NCBI RefSeq assembly: GCF_040869045.1
Contig: NC_090320.1
Location: 252,340,978-252,404,977 of the forward strand
Direction: 5' to 3'
DNA length: 64,000 nt
Origin: Eurosta solidaginis
Lineage: Eukaryota > Arthropoda > Insecta > Diptera > Tephritidae
Positions 44,761 through 56,337 of this stretch are shown here, in pieces. The notes beneath the pieces were generated by a model. The model was not told where the DNA came from. It searched no databases and saw nothing but the letters and a program-made list of their open reading frames with translations. Position 1 is the first letter of the stretch. Every line of letters begins with the position of its first letter. A program made the translations under genes and the position numbers.

Positions 44761-44838
44761 TATGAAAATGTACTAAACAATATACAATGCAAAGAAACAT
44801 TTCTTCTTCTAGACGTACGCTGGCTTCCAGTTATATAG

Positions 44839-45048
44839 TTATATAGAAAATCGCTGAGTAGCCACCACTAAGCTGTGAATAAGGCGCACATCTATATCGG
44901 AAATTTCATCCGTAGAGTCGAATACGTAGCTACTTAGATATATAAGCCTTGTGCCCACAAAGGTTGGAGTGACTTGATGATTCCAATTCTTTTCCCTCCA
45001 TACAGCGAACATAGCTAGATATGTATAGCATATTACGGTCCACCCCAT
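44839..45048 (-). pseudogene. Possible LINE RT fragment (post-catalytic region)
   Basis: The minus-strand reading YLSSYVFDSTDEISDIDVRL resembles the YLGS..S..G....DI..RI segment that follows the catalytic core in many LINE reverse transcriptases. The frame is open for 69 codons but nothing else is recognisable, so the call is tentative. Confidence 0.35.
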
Positions 45049-45890
45049 GAGCTTTATTAAGTACTGCCCAGTGCGCTCCAGTCAATCTTTTACAAACCCC
45101 AATAATGCCACCAAATGCTTGGAGTCCCCAACGGGCCTAAAAGAAATAAATACACGCTAGTTGGTGGAATCAGCCTAGCGTTTGCTACGCTGGCTCAAGG
45201 CTTACATGTCCAGAAGCAGAGAGAGAGTGGCCTATGGATTCCTAAAGTCTGAAGTGGTTAACAGATTTAGCTCGAACCAAGAGCATAGCCTTACAGTTGA
45301 CATAGACATCTTTCTGCCCGGGCGTAGTAAGTTGTAAGATGACATCAGAAGGGAAGCTAAGCATTCCTTTACAACCCTCAACTTCAGGTTGGCAGGGTTT
45401 AACGCTTTGATACCCGCCTGCCATCTTAGTAATTGGAAAATTCCAAGTGTGATATCCACCCTAAATATGCTCCAACACTCAGGCAGCTTTAATTTCCACC
45501 CGATACGCAACTGCCTAAAATGGATTCATACGTGAACAGGCTCATCAGACTACCTTCCCATATTAACTCCCTGACCAGTTCCTCCCATAAGGGAGATGTG
45601 TCATGAATATGGAAACAGGAGCGCAAGATGGTGGACAGTAGTCAGCTCTGGCCAGGGACAAAGTCGAATTTGGCTGAATTTCTGCCAGGGCTGTGGCTTT
45701 TTGGCCATAATGGCAATGACCACAATATCTTACAGCCAATGTTCCAATCTAGAAGAAACCTACCAGCGACAGAAGTACAAAATATCAGAGGCCTTCCTAG
45801 TATCGTTCCTGACGTTAAGCTTTCATGAGAGTTTGCTGTCAAGAGAGTATCAGCGTACTCGCCTTAAAAAGGATGGTTCAAATTAAAAAC
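45049..45890. other. Unassigned, coding-like in places
   Basis: Less AT-rich than its surroundings, with overlapping short ORFs on both strands (45232-45510 minus, 45596-45886 plus). It is probably decayed transposon sequence, but I recognise no motif. Confidence 0.4.
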
Positions 45891-45899
45891 ATTGTATTT

Positions 45900-46180
45900 C
45901 TGCATTAGGCCACCCGGTCACGACAGTTAGGTGACCCTAAGCTGTTTTTCACTATATTAAAAAACTTGCCCTTCTTACAAGAATTTTCAAGTCATCGGCA
46001 CAAGCTACCTTTTTGTTGTTGTAGCTGTAGTAATAAGGACACTACCCGAAGGCCTTGGGGAGTATTATCGATGTTGATGGTCCTTTGCCGGATGCAGATG
46101 CGGTATGTTCCTTTGACAAGCACCATTAAGGAACCATCCCGACCATTGGATTGGAGAAGCTATATTTGGCGTGGCAACAC
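45900..46180 (-). repeat. LINE/SINE 3'-end family, minus copy
   Basis: On the minus strand: CGGGATGGTTCC, CGGCAAAGGACCATCAAC, CTCCCCAAGGCCTTCGGGTAG (hairpin) and CTACAGCTACAACAACAAAA tail. It matches the better copy at 52405-52795. Confidence 0.65.
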
Positions 46181-46212
46181 CTTGAATCAATTTGGTATTT
46201 TAGTCGCCGTCC

Positions 46213-47000
46213 GTCCAACATTTTTTTTAATTGTCTAATCAACGCCCTAGATTGATGAGAAGTGTGATGACTAGTACCCAGGAACTACATAATTAGCTGG
46301 CTTTTAGTATTATTATTACTTCGCGTAAGTATTGTTTTCAATAAAACCGTTTAACTTAAAATTTGTATTTTTTATTATTTTATTTTTAAGTTTTTAGTCT
46401 TTATTTAAGTGCACATTATTTCTCATTCTATTTAGTTCATTTAGTGACTCATTATTAGAAGGACTCTTTCTCGACAATTTGTTACAATCTAAGTCCTCAA
46501 TACATAATCCTTCCAAAGATTTTACTCGACTCTGCGCCACAAATACTTTACTCGACTCTGTCCCTCCTCTAGCTCCAAAATATTTTGATGTAACTTCTAC
46601 CGGACTGTATGTAATATTAGTTCCAAATATGAGCCAAATCGGACATCATAGGTCATTTTCTATTCATGTATGTACTATATGTTCCAAATATGGACCAAGT
46701 CGGACCACAAATACGATTTTTTTGACTATCTCGAACCTTGCGCCACCTGGCGGTGATTTTTCATATGTCGCTTTCTATTCTTGTATGTATTATGTGTTCC
46801 ATATATGAGCCAAATCATATCAATTGTGGTCACAAATAAGATTTTTGTGCATATCTCAATCCTTAATCCACCTAGCGGCAATTTTTTTCTTATTATTGCA
46901 TTGTAATCGGGTTCTGAACTATATTCCAACTTTCGAGCTTGTAGCTTATCGGGAAGTTACTTAAATCTGAATTAGAAAAAAAGTGCTGCCTGCCCGTTTA
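46213..47000 (-). mobile_element. Fold-back element B, inverted partial relative of element A
   Basis: Same modules as element A in reverse: part of a hairpin arm (AATTGTCTAATCAACGCC), AATAAAACCGTTTAACTTAA, the GACTCTTTC and GTCCTCAATACATAATCC unique part, CTTCTACCGGACTGTATG, about two and a half tandem units (CGCCACCTGGCGG, CCACCTAGCGGC) and the GATAAGCTACAAGC/GCTTGTAGCTTATC block. The second hairpin arm is missing. Ends near CCCGTTTAAA. Confidence 0.75.
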
Positions 47001-47026
47001 AAAAGGGTGCATAGTAATTATGATTA

Positions 47027-47400
47027 CCGGCCGCCGTGGTGTGATGGTAGCGTGTTCCGCCTACCAAGCCGATGATACTGGGTTCACGCTCCCGGTAAAA
47101 CAATATCAAAATTTTAGAAATACCCTTTTTCAATTTAGAATAGAATTTTTCTAAGCGGGGTCACCTTCGCCAGTGGTTGGCAAGCACTGTATTTCTGTGT
47201 ATTTATGTGTATTTCTGCCATGAAAAGCTTCTCAGTGAAAACTCATCTGCCTTGCAGATGTCTTTCAGAGTTGGCATTAAACCAGTATATCCCGTCCCGC
47301 CAATTTGTACGAAAAACTAAAGAGGAGCAAGATGCAAATTGGAAGAAAAGCTCACCCTAAAATCCTTGGGAGGCTATCACGCCTTACATTTATTCATTAT
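47027..47400 (+). mobile_element. tRNA-derived SINE, copy 3 (plus, full length)
   Basis: The head GCCGCCGTGGTGTGATGG carries the A box, followed by TAGCGTGTTCCGCCTACC; the B box region is GGGTTCACGCTCCC (47080-47093), correctly spaced for a pol III promoter. The body has CAGTGAAAACTCATCTGCC, TTGCAGATGTC, GTCCCGCCAATTTGTACG and AAGAGGAGCAAGATGC, and ends in a TTTATTCATTATTC-type tail. It has no coding capacity and would be copied by a LINE reverse transcriptase in trans. It directly follows fold-back element B. Confidence 0.8.
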
Positions 47401-48890
47401 TCATAATAATTGTGCTTCCAAATTTTGATCTTAAGCGCTTATATAAAGGGACTATCAAGGCCTATCATCACAAAACTTTTACCGTATGTAATTTTTTTCG
47501 AAAATTTAGAAAACAACATAGTTTTTATAACAAGTATTTGATTGATAGCGATAGCTATGCGTTTCCATTTTTAATGCCTTCACTTTCCTATTAGATTGGC
47601 TTTCACAATATGTCTATCCATAAAGCTCATAAAGAGTCATTAGCTGTAGCAGCAGTCAAACATACCAACTCACGTTTCACCAATGGCCAATTAAAGGTTG
47701 AATGCTCGTGCGAAACTCAAGCGCATTAGCTATTAAATGAATCTAAACAAAATGAGTCACCCTGTCGCTTACAAATACTTTAATACAAACAAAGACCGCA
47801 ATGTCACTATATTCCCTCACATGATGTGTTAGTTAATAAAGGCTTATTGCCTACTTTGGATTCTTGCATAATTCATTTTTATGTTGCTCTTTTTTTTTAA
47901 TTTTCCTTCCTATCCCCAAAATCATCTCGCTTGCGATGCTACTTAATGCCTGGCTTTCGTTTATTTATTATTGAACTTTTTCAATTTCGCTTAGTTGCTT
48001 TAAAGTTTCCCATTTTTCTCTTTCCACAAGATGAAATAAAAAAGTATTTGCTTGGTTTTAAGAAATATGCATTCCACCTTTTACATGCTTTATGCCCTTC
48101 ACCATTTGCGCTTTATAGATATCTTTTCTCTTTTAAAATATTTGCTGCCTAATTCATGCTTCATAATCACTACCAATATGGGTACATGGAATGAGTCTGC
48201 AAGTTTGGGTGCCATAAAAAAATATTAAATCTTCCTTAACCAAAATATTAAGAAATGCCTGCTGAAACGACAACGGTTAACCCTACGCTTTTATTTTGGA
48301 TTTGGGTTTAGGGTTTATTTAGGCGCTTAAGCTGTCATTACCGTCACTTTTTTCATACAATTTGTTGTTTTTGATATTTTCTTTCGTATAATTTATTTAT
48401 TATTGTTGTTGCTTAGCAAGCTGTGCCATTTTGCGTATGCAAAATGTCAATTTTATGTCACGCCTGTCAACTTAGTTGTCACTTTACTTTAGATTACTGT
48501 AACCTTTTTTTAATATTTCTTTTACTAGCGACGATTTTGTGAGTACTTGTGGTCTATAGTTAAATAAAGGAGATACTTAATTGTGTGGGAGTGGGAAATT
48601 TTATCTTCTTTTTTTGAATTATCGCTGCACACAGCGTGATTCTCACAATCTGTGATATTTTCAGCTGTTGATACATATAGTTTAAGCGTTAAACATCACT
48701 GGTTAAATTCCTTTACTTGTATCTTGGTTAACATAAAAGGAAGAAAATTATGTGTCTTAAGATATTGTCGTTCTCAACTATAATGTGGTTTTGAAGCTTT
48801 TAGGAAACTATCACAAAAATATTTCAAGTATCAAATAACGACCAACCACCTAAGCTGTTTGATAGGATCAAATTGACTTTAATAAACCAA
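47401..48890. other. 1.5 kb without a supported gene
   Basis: AT-rich; ORFs are short and unrecognised. Confidence 0.5.
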
Positions 48891-49039
48891 ATCTAATATA
48901 TAAAATTCTTCTGTCAAGGTTTTAGAAGCTTAACTCCTCCGAAACGGCTGAACCTGTTCTCATGAAATTTTGTGAGCATATTGGGTAGGTCTGAGAATCG
49001 GCCAACGTCTACCTTTTTTTCGCTACGTGCCTATGGTCT

Positions 49040-51560
49040 TGAGATCAAAACGTGGACCCGGGTACCCCTAGAATGTGTTTATACAATATTGATATCAAAT
49101 TAAAGCTGTTGATGAGTGCTATAGTACAGGATAATTTTCATACAATTGGGAGGCTAGGGTCTCGAGATATAGCCCATAACGTGGACCCGGGTACCCCTAG
49201 AATGTGATTATACAATATGGAAAACAAATGAAAACTGTTGATGAGTGCTATAGTACAGGATTATTTTCATACAACTGGGAGGCTAGGGTCTCGAGATATA
49301 GCCCAACACGTGGATCCGGGTACCCCTAGAATGTGTATACAATATGGATATCAAATGAAAACTGTTGATGAATTCTATAGTACAGGATAATTTTCATACA
49401 ACTGGGAGGCTAGGGTCTCGAGATATCGCGCAAAACGTGGACCCGGGTACCCCTAGAATGTGGTTATACAATATGGATTTCAAATGAAAGCTGTTGATGA
49501 GTGCTATAATACAGGATAATTTTAATACAACTGGGAGGCTAGGGTCTCGAGATATAGCCCAAAACGTGGACCCGGGTACCCCTAGAATGTGTATACAATA
49601 TGGATATCAAATGAAAACTGTTGATGAGTGCTATAGTACAGGATAATTTTCATACAACTGGGAGGCTAGGGTCTCGAGATATCGCGCAAAACGTGGATCC
49701 GGGTACCCCTAGAATGTGATTACACAATATGGATATCAAATGAAAACTGTTGATGAGTGCTATAGTACAGGATTATTTTTATACAACTGGGAGGCTAGGG
49801 TCTCGAGATATAGCCCATAACGTGGACCCGGGTACCCCTAGAATGTGATTATACAATATGGATATCAAATGAAAACTGTTGATGAGTGCTATAGTACAGG
49901 ATAATTTCCATACAACTGGGAGGCTAGAGTCTGGAGATATAGCTCATAACGTGGACCCGGGTACCCCTAGAATGTGTTTATACAATATGGATATCAGATG
50001 AAAGCTATTGATGAGTGCTATAGTACAGGATAACTTTCATACACCTGGGAGGCTAGGGTCTCGAGATATAGCCCAAAACGTGGATCCAGGTACCCCTAGA
50101 ATGTGTTTTTACATTATGGGTATCAAATTGAAGCTGTTGATGTATGCTTTAGTACAGTGTAAGTTTTACACCGCTGGATGACCACGGTCTCGAAATATAG
50201 GCAAAACATGGACCCGGATACAACTAGAATGTGTTTTTTTTAATTATGGGTGTCAAATTGAAGCTGTTGATGTGTGCTATAACACAGAGTAAGTTTTACA
50301 CCGCTGAGTGACTAGGGTCTCGAGATATAGGCCAAAACATGGACTCGGATACCCCTAGAATATGTGTGTATTATGGATATCAAATGAAAGCTGTTGCTGA
50401 GAGCTATAGTACTGGATAATTTTCATACAACTGGGAGGCTAGGGTTTCGAGATATAGCCCGTAACGTGGACCCGGGTACCCCTAGAATGTGATAATACAA
50501 TATGGATATCAAATGAAAACTGTTGATATAGTACTGGATAATTTTCATACAACTGGGAGGCTAGGGTCTCGAGATATCGCCCAAAACGTGGACCCAGGTA
50601 CCCCTAGAATGTGTTTATACAATATGGATGTCAAATGAAAGCTGTTGATGAGTGCTATAGTACAGGATTATTTTTATACAACTGGGAGGCTAGGGTTTCG
50701 AGATATAGCCCGTAACGTGGACCCGGATACCCCTAGAATGTGTTTATACAATATGGATGCCAAATGAAAGCTGTTGATGAGTGCTATAGTACTGGATAAT
50801 TTTCATACAACTGGGAGGCTAGGGTCTCGAGATATCGCCCAAAACGTGGAACCGGGTACCCCTAGAATGTGTTTATACAATATGGATGTCAAATGAAAGC
50901 TGTTGATGAGTGCTATAGTACAGGATTATTTTTATACAACTGGGAGGCTAGGGTTTCGAGATATAGCCCGTAACGTGGACCCGGGTACCCCTAGAATGTG
51001 GTAATACAATATGGATATCAAATGAAAACTGTTGATGAGTGCTATAGTACAGGATTATTTTTATACAACTGGGAGGCTAGGGTCTTGAGATATAGCCCAT
51101 AATGTGGACCCGGTTACCCCTAGAATGTGTTTATACAATATGGATGTCAAATGAAAGCTGTTGATGAGTGCTATAGTACAGGATTATCTTTACACAACTG
51201 GGAGGCTAGGGTCTCGAGATATAGCCCAAAACGTGGATCCGGGTACCCCTAGAGGGTGTTTATTCAATATGGATATCAAATGAAAGCTGTTGATGTATGC
51301 TATAGTGCAGGATAATTTTCATACAACTGGGAGGCTAGGGTCTCGAGATATAGCCCAAAACGTGGACCCGTGTACACCTAGAATGTGTTTATACAATATG
51401 GATGTCAAATGAAAACTGTTGATGACTGCTATAGTACAGGATAATTTTCATACAACTGGGAGGATAGGGTCTCGGGACATAGCCCAAAACATGGACCCGG
51501 ATACACCTAGAATGTGTTTTTATACTATGTGTATCAAATTGATGCTGTTGATGTATAAAG
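49040..51560. repeat. About 20 tandem copies of a 128-bp repeat
   Basis: GGGTACCCCTAGAATGTG (with small changes) recurs roughly every 123-133 bases through the whole block. Each unit also has ATGGATATCAAATGAAA, GTTGATGAGTGCTATAGTAC and ACTGGGAGGCTAGGGTCTCG. Units near 50.1-50.35 kb and at the far right end are most diverged. Neighbouring units alternate between two variants (GTAACGTGG and AAAACGTGG joins; TTTCGAG and TCTCGAG), suggesting amplification of dimers. Confidence 0.9.
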
Positions 51561-51674
51561 ACATGAATTAATAATACCCACATACTTATTTGCATACGTC
51601 CTATTCGATTTGCCCGAAATTTCGTATATAAATTTGCCTATATTAGTATTTACGATGTTTTTTCCGGGAAGTAT

Positions 51675-51960
51675 AATAGAGACGGACAGGGACTGGGATT
51701 AGGGCTAGGACTGGAACTGAGACTGAGACTCGGAGTGGGACTGGGACTGAGACTCAGAATGGGACTGGAACAAAATACATACCACCATCTGGGACTGACA
51801 ATAAGAGATGAAGAAGAAGGAGCAAAACTTGAGATAAGAGAATAGAGAAAAGGAGACTGAGAAAGAGAAAGAATGAGATGAAGATGGAGATGAAGCGAAA
51901 AAGACGGAGGGAGGAGTGAATAAAGAGATTAGGAAAAAGTGTAGAGGGGTAGGGCAGAGT
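51675..51960. repeat. GGGACTGGGACTGAGACT-type repeat and purine-rich stretch
   Basis: Degenerate GGGACT/GAGACT units, then a strand-biased A/G segment including AAGAAGGAGCAAAACTTGAG. A similar segment (ATGGATGGAGCAAAAATTGA) lies in the polypurine tract at 54.4 kb. Confidence 0.7.
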
Positions 51961-52230
51961 TAGACGGAAAAAGCTTATTAAATGTATGCAGATAGGCCAA
52001 ATTTAGGCCAGAACAACGTCTGCCGGGTCTGCTAGTAAGTATATCATGGTAATAAATATGAACTTCTATGTGTAACAAGTACACTAATGAATTGCCAATT
52101 AAAAGAAATTGCTTAATAAATTGTTTCAAACTGCAAATGCAACATGGTAAAGTGTATTTATTGGGTAGATTTAGAGGTAATTTACGCATGGCTCAACTAT
52201 AAGATTGGCTCATCTCATCAACTAATTTTA

Positions 52231-53149
52231 TTGTTATACTCAGATGAGCAGAGCTAGCAGAGTATATTAATTTTTTTGGCATAACGGTACCCCGTAATTG
52301 CATAAACTAATCGAGATAGATATAGACTTCTATATATCAAAAGGGCGAAAAAAGAAATTCATTTATCCATGTCCGTCTGTCCATAAACACGATAACTTGA
52401 GTAACCCCAGCGGGGTAGGGGGTCAGAATATACCCGCGATAGGTATGCCTGTCGTAAGAGGCGACTAAAATACCAGATTCAAGGGGCTGTGTAGCGCAAC
52501 CCTGCAGGTTGCCAGCGCAATATACAGCTTCTTCAAACCCAATTGTCAACCTCACCTATCCGCGGCGAATCCTGTTTCACTAACAGACGAGGCTCTGTGA
52601 CACTAAGCTCCTCATAGAACTTTGGATTGGGGGGTGGCCTGAAGGTTTAATGTGGCCACATAAATCGTTCCCGAGATGGTCGGGCTAGCACGTTAATTGT
52701 GCTGTGGCACCGGAGCGTGCCGAATCTGTATCCGGTCGGTAACACTCCCCAAAGCCTTCGGGGAGCAACCTTATCGCTACAACAACAACGACAACATAAC
52801 CTGAGTAAGTTTTGAGGTATTTTATGAAGTCTGGTATGTAAGTTCCTGGGAACTCATCTCAGATCGCTATTAAAAATGAAAGAAATCGGACTATAACCAC
52901 GCCCACCTATATCGTAAATTTCGAATAACCGAAAAAGTGCGATAATTCATTACGAAAGACGGATAAAGCGATGAAACTTGGTAGGTGGGTTGAACTTATG
53001 ACGCGGAATAGAAAATTAGTAAAATTTTGAACAATGGGCGTGGCAACACCGACTTTTAAAAGAAGGTAATTTAAAAGTTTTGCAAGCCGTACTTTGGCAG
53101 CTGAGTATGTAATGATCGGTTACAGCCGAACTTATCCTTCATTACTTGT
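52231..53149 (-). mobile_element. mini-me/DINE-1-like element (minus), interrupted
   Basis: Minus-strand copy: AACAAGTAATGAAGGATAAG head with GTTCGGCTGTAACCG, CATTACATACTCAGCTG, TTTTAAAAGTCGGTGTTGCC and GGTGGGCGTGGTTATAG blocks, then the GGACATGGATAAATGAATTT core and CATCTGAGTATAAC end. It is split at 52404 by an inserted LINE/SINE 3' fragment. Only the reduced GGACAGACGGACAT tract remains of the microsatellite. Confidence 0.65.
52405..52795 (+). mobile_element. LINE/SINE 3'-end retroposon with 13-bp target duplication
   Basis: A 391-base insert starting CCCCAGCGGGGTAGGGGG, with TGCCTGTCGTAAGAGGCGAC, CTCCCCAAAGCCTTCGGGGAG (a perfect stem around CCTT) and a CTACAACAACAACGACAAC tail. It is flanked by ATAACTTGAGTAA (52392-52404) and ATAACCTGAGTAA (52796-52808), 12 of 13 identical. 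The (CAA)n tail and the direct repeats show target-primed reverse transcription. It has no ORF, so it is either a SINE or a heavily 5'-truncated LINE. Confidence 0.75.
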
Positions 53150-53284
53150 TTTATTTCGATATTTTAAGAAAAAAACCTCAATGAATTTTCCATTTAAAAC
53201 CTAAATGTATTCAACAAAGAGAGGTTGAGTTTGACAGTTCTCTTCTTAATATTTGCCTTGCATGGATATTGTTACAAACATTTT

Positions 53285-53690
53285 ATTTATTTTTTTTTTT
53301 ATTAGTCTACAAATTTAAGAATTAAGCAGACTAAATATAATTACAGATTACAGATAAATTACAGGAGCATACAAAGTGAAATTTATATTATAAAATATGT
53401 ATTATATTATTAAATCTGTTGTACTAATGGGCTGTGATGCCGAGCAACGGGAATTGATTATTAGTGCTGTCGGAATGGACGTGATTTCGAGCATCTGATG
53501 TATATTTAACACGCAATAAGTAGGACGGTGGTATGCGGGAGGTTGGAAAACACGTGATTCCATGCCACACGCGCAAAATTACTGGAGCTAGTGATAAGAG
53601 TGGGAGGTTTGAAAGGATGTGATTCCAAGCCACCCACCCAAATCATTGCGTATTTAAGATAGTCAGTACATATTATTTTATTGCGTGGAG
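53285..53690 (-). repeat. Dispersed repeat with internal duplication, copy 2
   Basis: Minus-strand copy of the family at 18.37-18.90 kb: GGGTGGCTTGGAATCACATC, CTCTTATCACTAGCTCCAG, TTATTGCGTGTTAAATATAC and a matching tail region TATTTAGTCTGC...TTTGTAGACTAATAAAAA. It supports a single dispersed family with the same internal order. Confidence 0.65.
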
Positions 53691-54288
53691 TGAGTCACAC
53701 GTATCAATGATTTTGCAGTGCTTATTGAAATCAGTACACAGACAATGAAGAAGTTCGAGCATTTCAAAATACGACCTGCTTGGGCTTACACGAAGCGGTT
53801 GAAAATGTCTAGATGGTTTCAAGGGAACATTAAATAAAATTTAACCAAGCAGAAACGGGCTATTTACCATCCCTCTAATAAGTTTTACTAAAAATAACAC
53901 ACCTAACATCTCGCCACGACTCCGTAACGTAGGGAGCTGCATCAGTTTTAAAAAGCAGGAACATCATAGAAAGCTTTCCTTAAAATATCGCAAAACCCAA
54001 TCAACAAAAATAAAATTGACGAATTTGATAAACACTGCCACTGCTATTTTTATATTTTCTGCTGTAAATAATTTTTTGGCATTTTTTGTCCACCCACTCA
54101 TAACATTCTTAAAACAGTAAGGTTATATTTATGAGAATGGACGTTGTTTGATTGTAACATGAAAAGAACTATACCCTCATTTACCGTGGCTTTGTTTCCT
54201 TATCACTTGCAAATTTCTATTAAACTAAAAGACAAAAATATTTTATAGATTGTGCTGTAAGCGCAAAGTATGAATTTAGAGTGAGTGT
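53691..54288. other. No supported gene
   Basis: Unassigned AT-rich DNA. Confidence 0.45.
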
Positions 54289-54289
54289 A

Positions 54290-54780
54290 GAATGTGTGAG
54301 TGAAATAGTCAAATCTAAAGAATTCAACGAAGGAAATTGGAAAGGAAGCAAGAATTGTAGACGGTTAGGGAGACTCAGAGGGAATAGGAGAAGATGGAAA
54401 AGAAGAAAGAAAGAGAGAAGGAAAAAGAGAAGGATAAGAAGAAATGGATGGAGCAAAAATTGAGAGTGAGGTGTGAGGGAAAGAGAAAGGGAGTTGTAAA
54501 GCGTGAAAATAACCGAGAGAAGATAGGCAAATAAGAAGGGGAGAAAAACGAAAACGAGGAAAAAATGAGAACGAGAAAAGGAAGTCAAGGTTGATGAAGG
54601 GGGAGTGGAAGAGCCAAAGAGGAAGCAAGTGAAAGAGGTAGAGAAAGGAGGGAAGGTTGATAAGGATTCGAAGAGGGGGAATAAGTAGAAGAATGAAAGA
54701 AAAAGCGAAAGGGGATCAAAAATAGAGAAAAGTAGGAAACGAGAAAGGGGGAAAAAGAAAGAAAGTAAGACAGACACTTA
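54290..54780. repeat. Polypurine tract, about 490 bp, purine-rich plus strand
   Basis: Almost only A and G on the plus strand (for example GAAAAGAAGAAAGAAAGAGA), with rare interruptions. The minus-strand 185-codon ORF here is a Ser/Phe/Leu-rich artefact of the pyrimidine strand. Shared short matches with the purine-rich part of the Helitron-like element suggest common origin. Confidence 0.8.
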
Positions 54781-55185
54781 CTGCAAGAAACGTAATTGAT
54801 GCGTTGTTTTGAAAAAAAACAACAAACTGTTCGCTGGATGGCGTGAGTCCGGTACACCCCAGCTAATAAGTAGTTTATACACTTTTTAACTATACTGCGA
54901 AATCAATTCGCTCTTTCGATTCATAATCTCTAGACTAACCCATTTGGAACCTACGGCACAGTTTCTACAGGGGAACCACTCCAGATTCTTCAGTTCAGGA
55001 GCACTCTGTAGTATGAAACATTTGTCGCCAGCTTTGTAAGTTTAAAACTTTTCGACCCGAAAGTTTGATTTTTGACTTCGTAAGCCCATATCGTAGATTG
55101 GTTGTTGAGATGGGGTCAAAATTCTGCATTCATAATTCCAGAAGTCGAAACACCGGAAATCAATATTATGGAACTGGCTGCGCCA
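54781..55185. other. Unassigned, with AATTTTGA/AAATTCTG-type motifs
   Basis: No gene. Short motifs such as GTCAAAATTCTGCATTCATA foreshadow the degenerate repeat at 55.42 kb. Confidence 0.4.
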
Positions 55186-55500
55186 TGCACTGTAATTCTG
55201 CGTAGAACACCTTTCTGCATAGGCGGCCTTCGGCAGCGCTTATAAAAAATAATCCTGGGCTACGCCATGCCAAGTCCGGGTGTGTGGTATAACCGTCGCT
55301 ACCGCCATGGTGATGTCCTTCTGCGTAGTACACCCTTCTGCGTAAGCGGCCTTCGGCCGCACTTAAAAAAAATAAGCTTAACCGATCCAACACCGGCTAC
55401 GCCATGCCATGATTCCGGAATTTTGACTTCCAGAGTTTTGTCGACCCAGAATTTTGATTCCGGAATTATGACTTCAGAGTTTTGATTTTAGAATTTTGAC
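55186..55500. repeat. Duplicated CGGCCTTCGGC-type unit and GAATTTTGA repeat
   Basis: Two units (about 55190-55265 and 55315-55385) share TTCTGCGTAG, ACACC.TTCTGC, GGCGGCCTTCGGC and a GCTTATAAAAAATAA-type end. They are followed by a GATTCCGGAATTTTGACTTC-type repeat to about 55500. A related unit is at 58.58-58.66 kb. Confidence 0.55.
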
Positions 55501-56329
55501 CGTTTCGCGAATGAAACGGTTGCAAGAGGAGTTACCATGGCATCAAAACGACGCTGCTAATTTATATTAGGTATTTTTTTCCTATTCCATACTTTATTTT
55601 ACATTTTTCTTTATTGTATCTCCTTTATTTAAAACTTTTGTTGTAGTTTTCTCTTATTGTACTTCAGTATCAATAACATAAATATAAAACAGAGAATTCT
55701 CAACTGAAGGAAATGGTGGGTATCAATTATGGGAATTGAAGGAATTAATCGGCGACCATTTTCTTAAGGGATTGGCTGCATAAAGTTTTGCAGGGAAATG
55801 GCATATAGCGGAAATACAAAATTAAACAAGATTCTTTAGTTCAAAACCTTGCTTTAATGTTTGCCTCAGGCAAAATGGGTCATGAAACTGTGCGTAGATG
55901 AGTTGTTGCATACGATATTTTTTTCTTATGCTTTAGACGTGCTTCCATAAATAAAACTTAGCAAATAAATCCTGACACAGTAAAAAAGCCAAACAGTAAT
56001 TGCGGTGGTTCAACAGAAAATGAAGGTGAGGACACATTCCCTTTTCTTTCCGAGCTACATGTTTAAATTGACATTGGTCATAAGTGCATATGAAAACTTA
56101 TTTGTTTGTAAAATGCTAGCATCAAGCAAGTAGGTCATCATGACTATTGTCTTGTTGTTTTGCTAAGTATTTGTGATGTTAACACAACAGATAACCAGGT
56201 TAAGGATAAGTCAATGTAAATAGAGTGGCATGAAGTGCATTTAAATCAGAGATACTTTGGCGCATTTAACAACTTTTTAGGCTCTTGTTGAAGGGAGAGA
56301 GAGCTCTTCGCTATATTCAGAAAACGAAA
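55501..56329. other. No supported gene
   Basis: AT-rich sequence, nothing recognised, up to the hAT target duplication. Confidence 0.45.
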
Positions 56330-56337
56330 CTCAGTAG

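Larger units (their letters stand above)
48892..52035 (+). mobile_element. Non-autonomous Helitron-like element carrying a satellite array
   Basis: Starts TCTAATATATAAAATTC after an A (48891) and ends GTCTGCCGGGTCTGCTAG before a T (52036): TC start, CTAG (CTRR) end and insertion between A and T are the Helitron signature, and there is no target duplication. Inside: a short unique head, about 20 copies of a 128-bp repeat (49040-51560), a GACTGG/GAGACT-type repeat (51675-51770) and a purine-rich stretch (51790-51950). No Rep/helicase is encoded. Confidence 0.7.

Noticed and set aside
48295..48325. TTTGGGTTTAGGGTTTATTTAGG as telomere-like repeat
   Set aside because: Only two imperfect TTTAGGG units, no array; chance.
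54220..54777. 185-codon minus-strand ORF rich in Ser, Phe and Leu
   Set aside because: It is the pyrimidine strand of a polypurine tract; looks membrane-like only because of composition.
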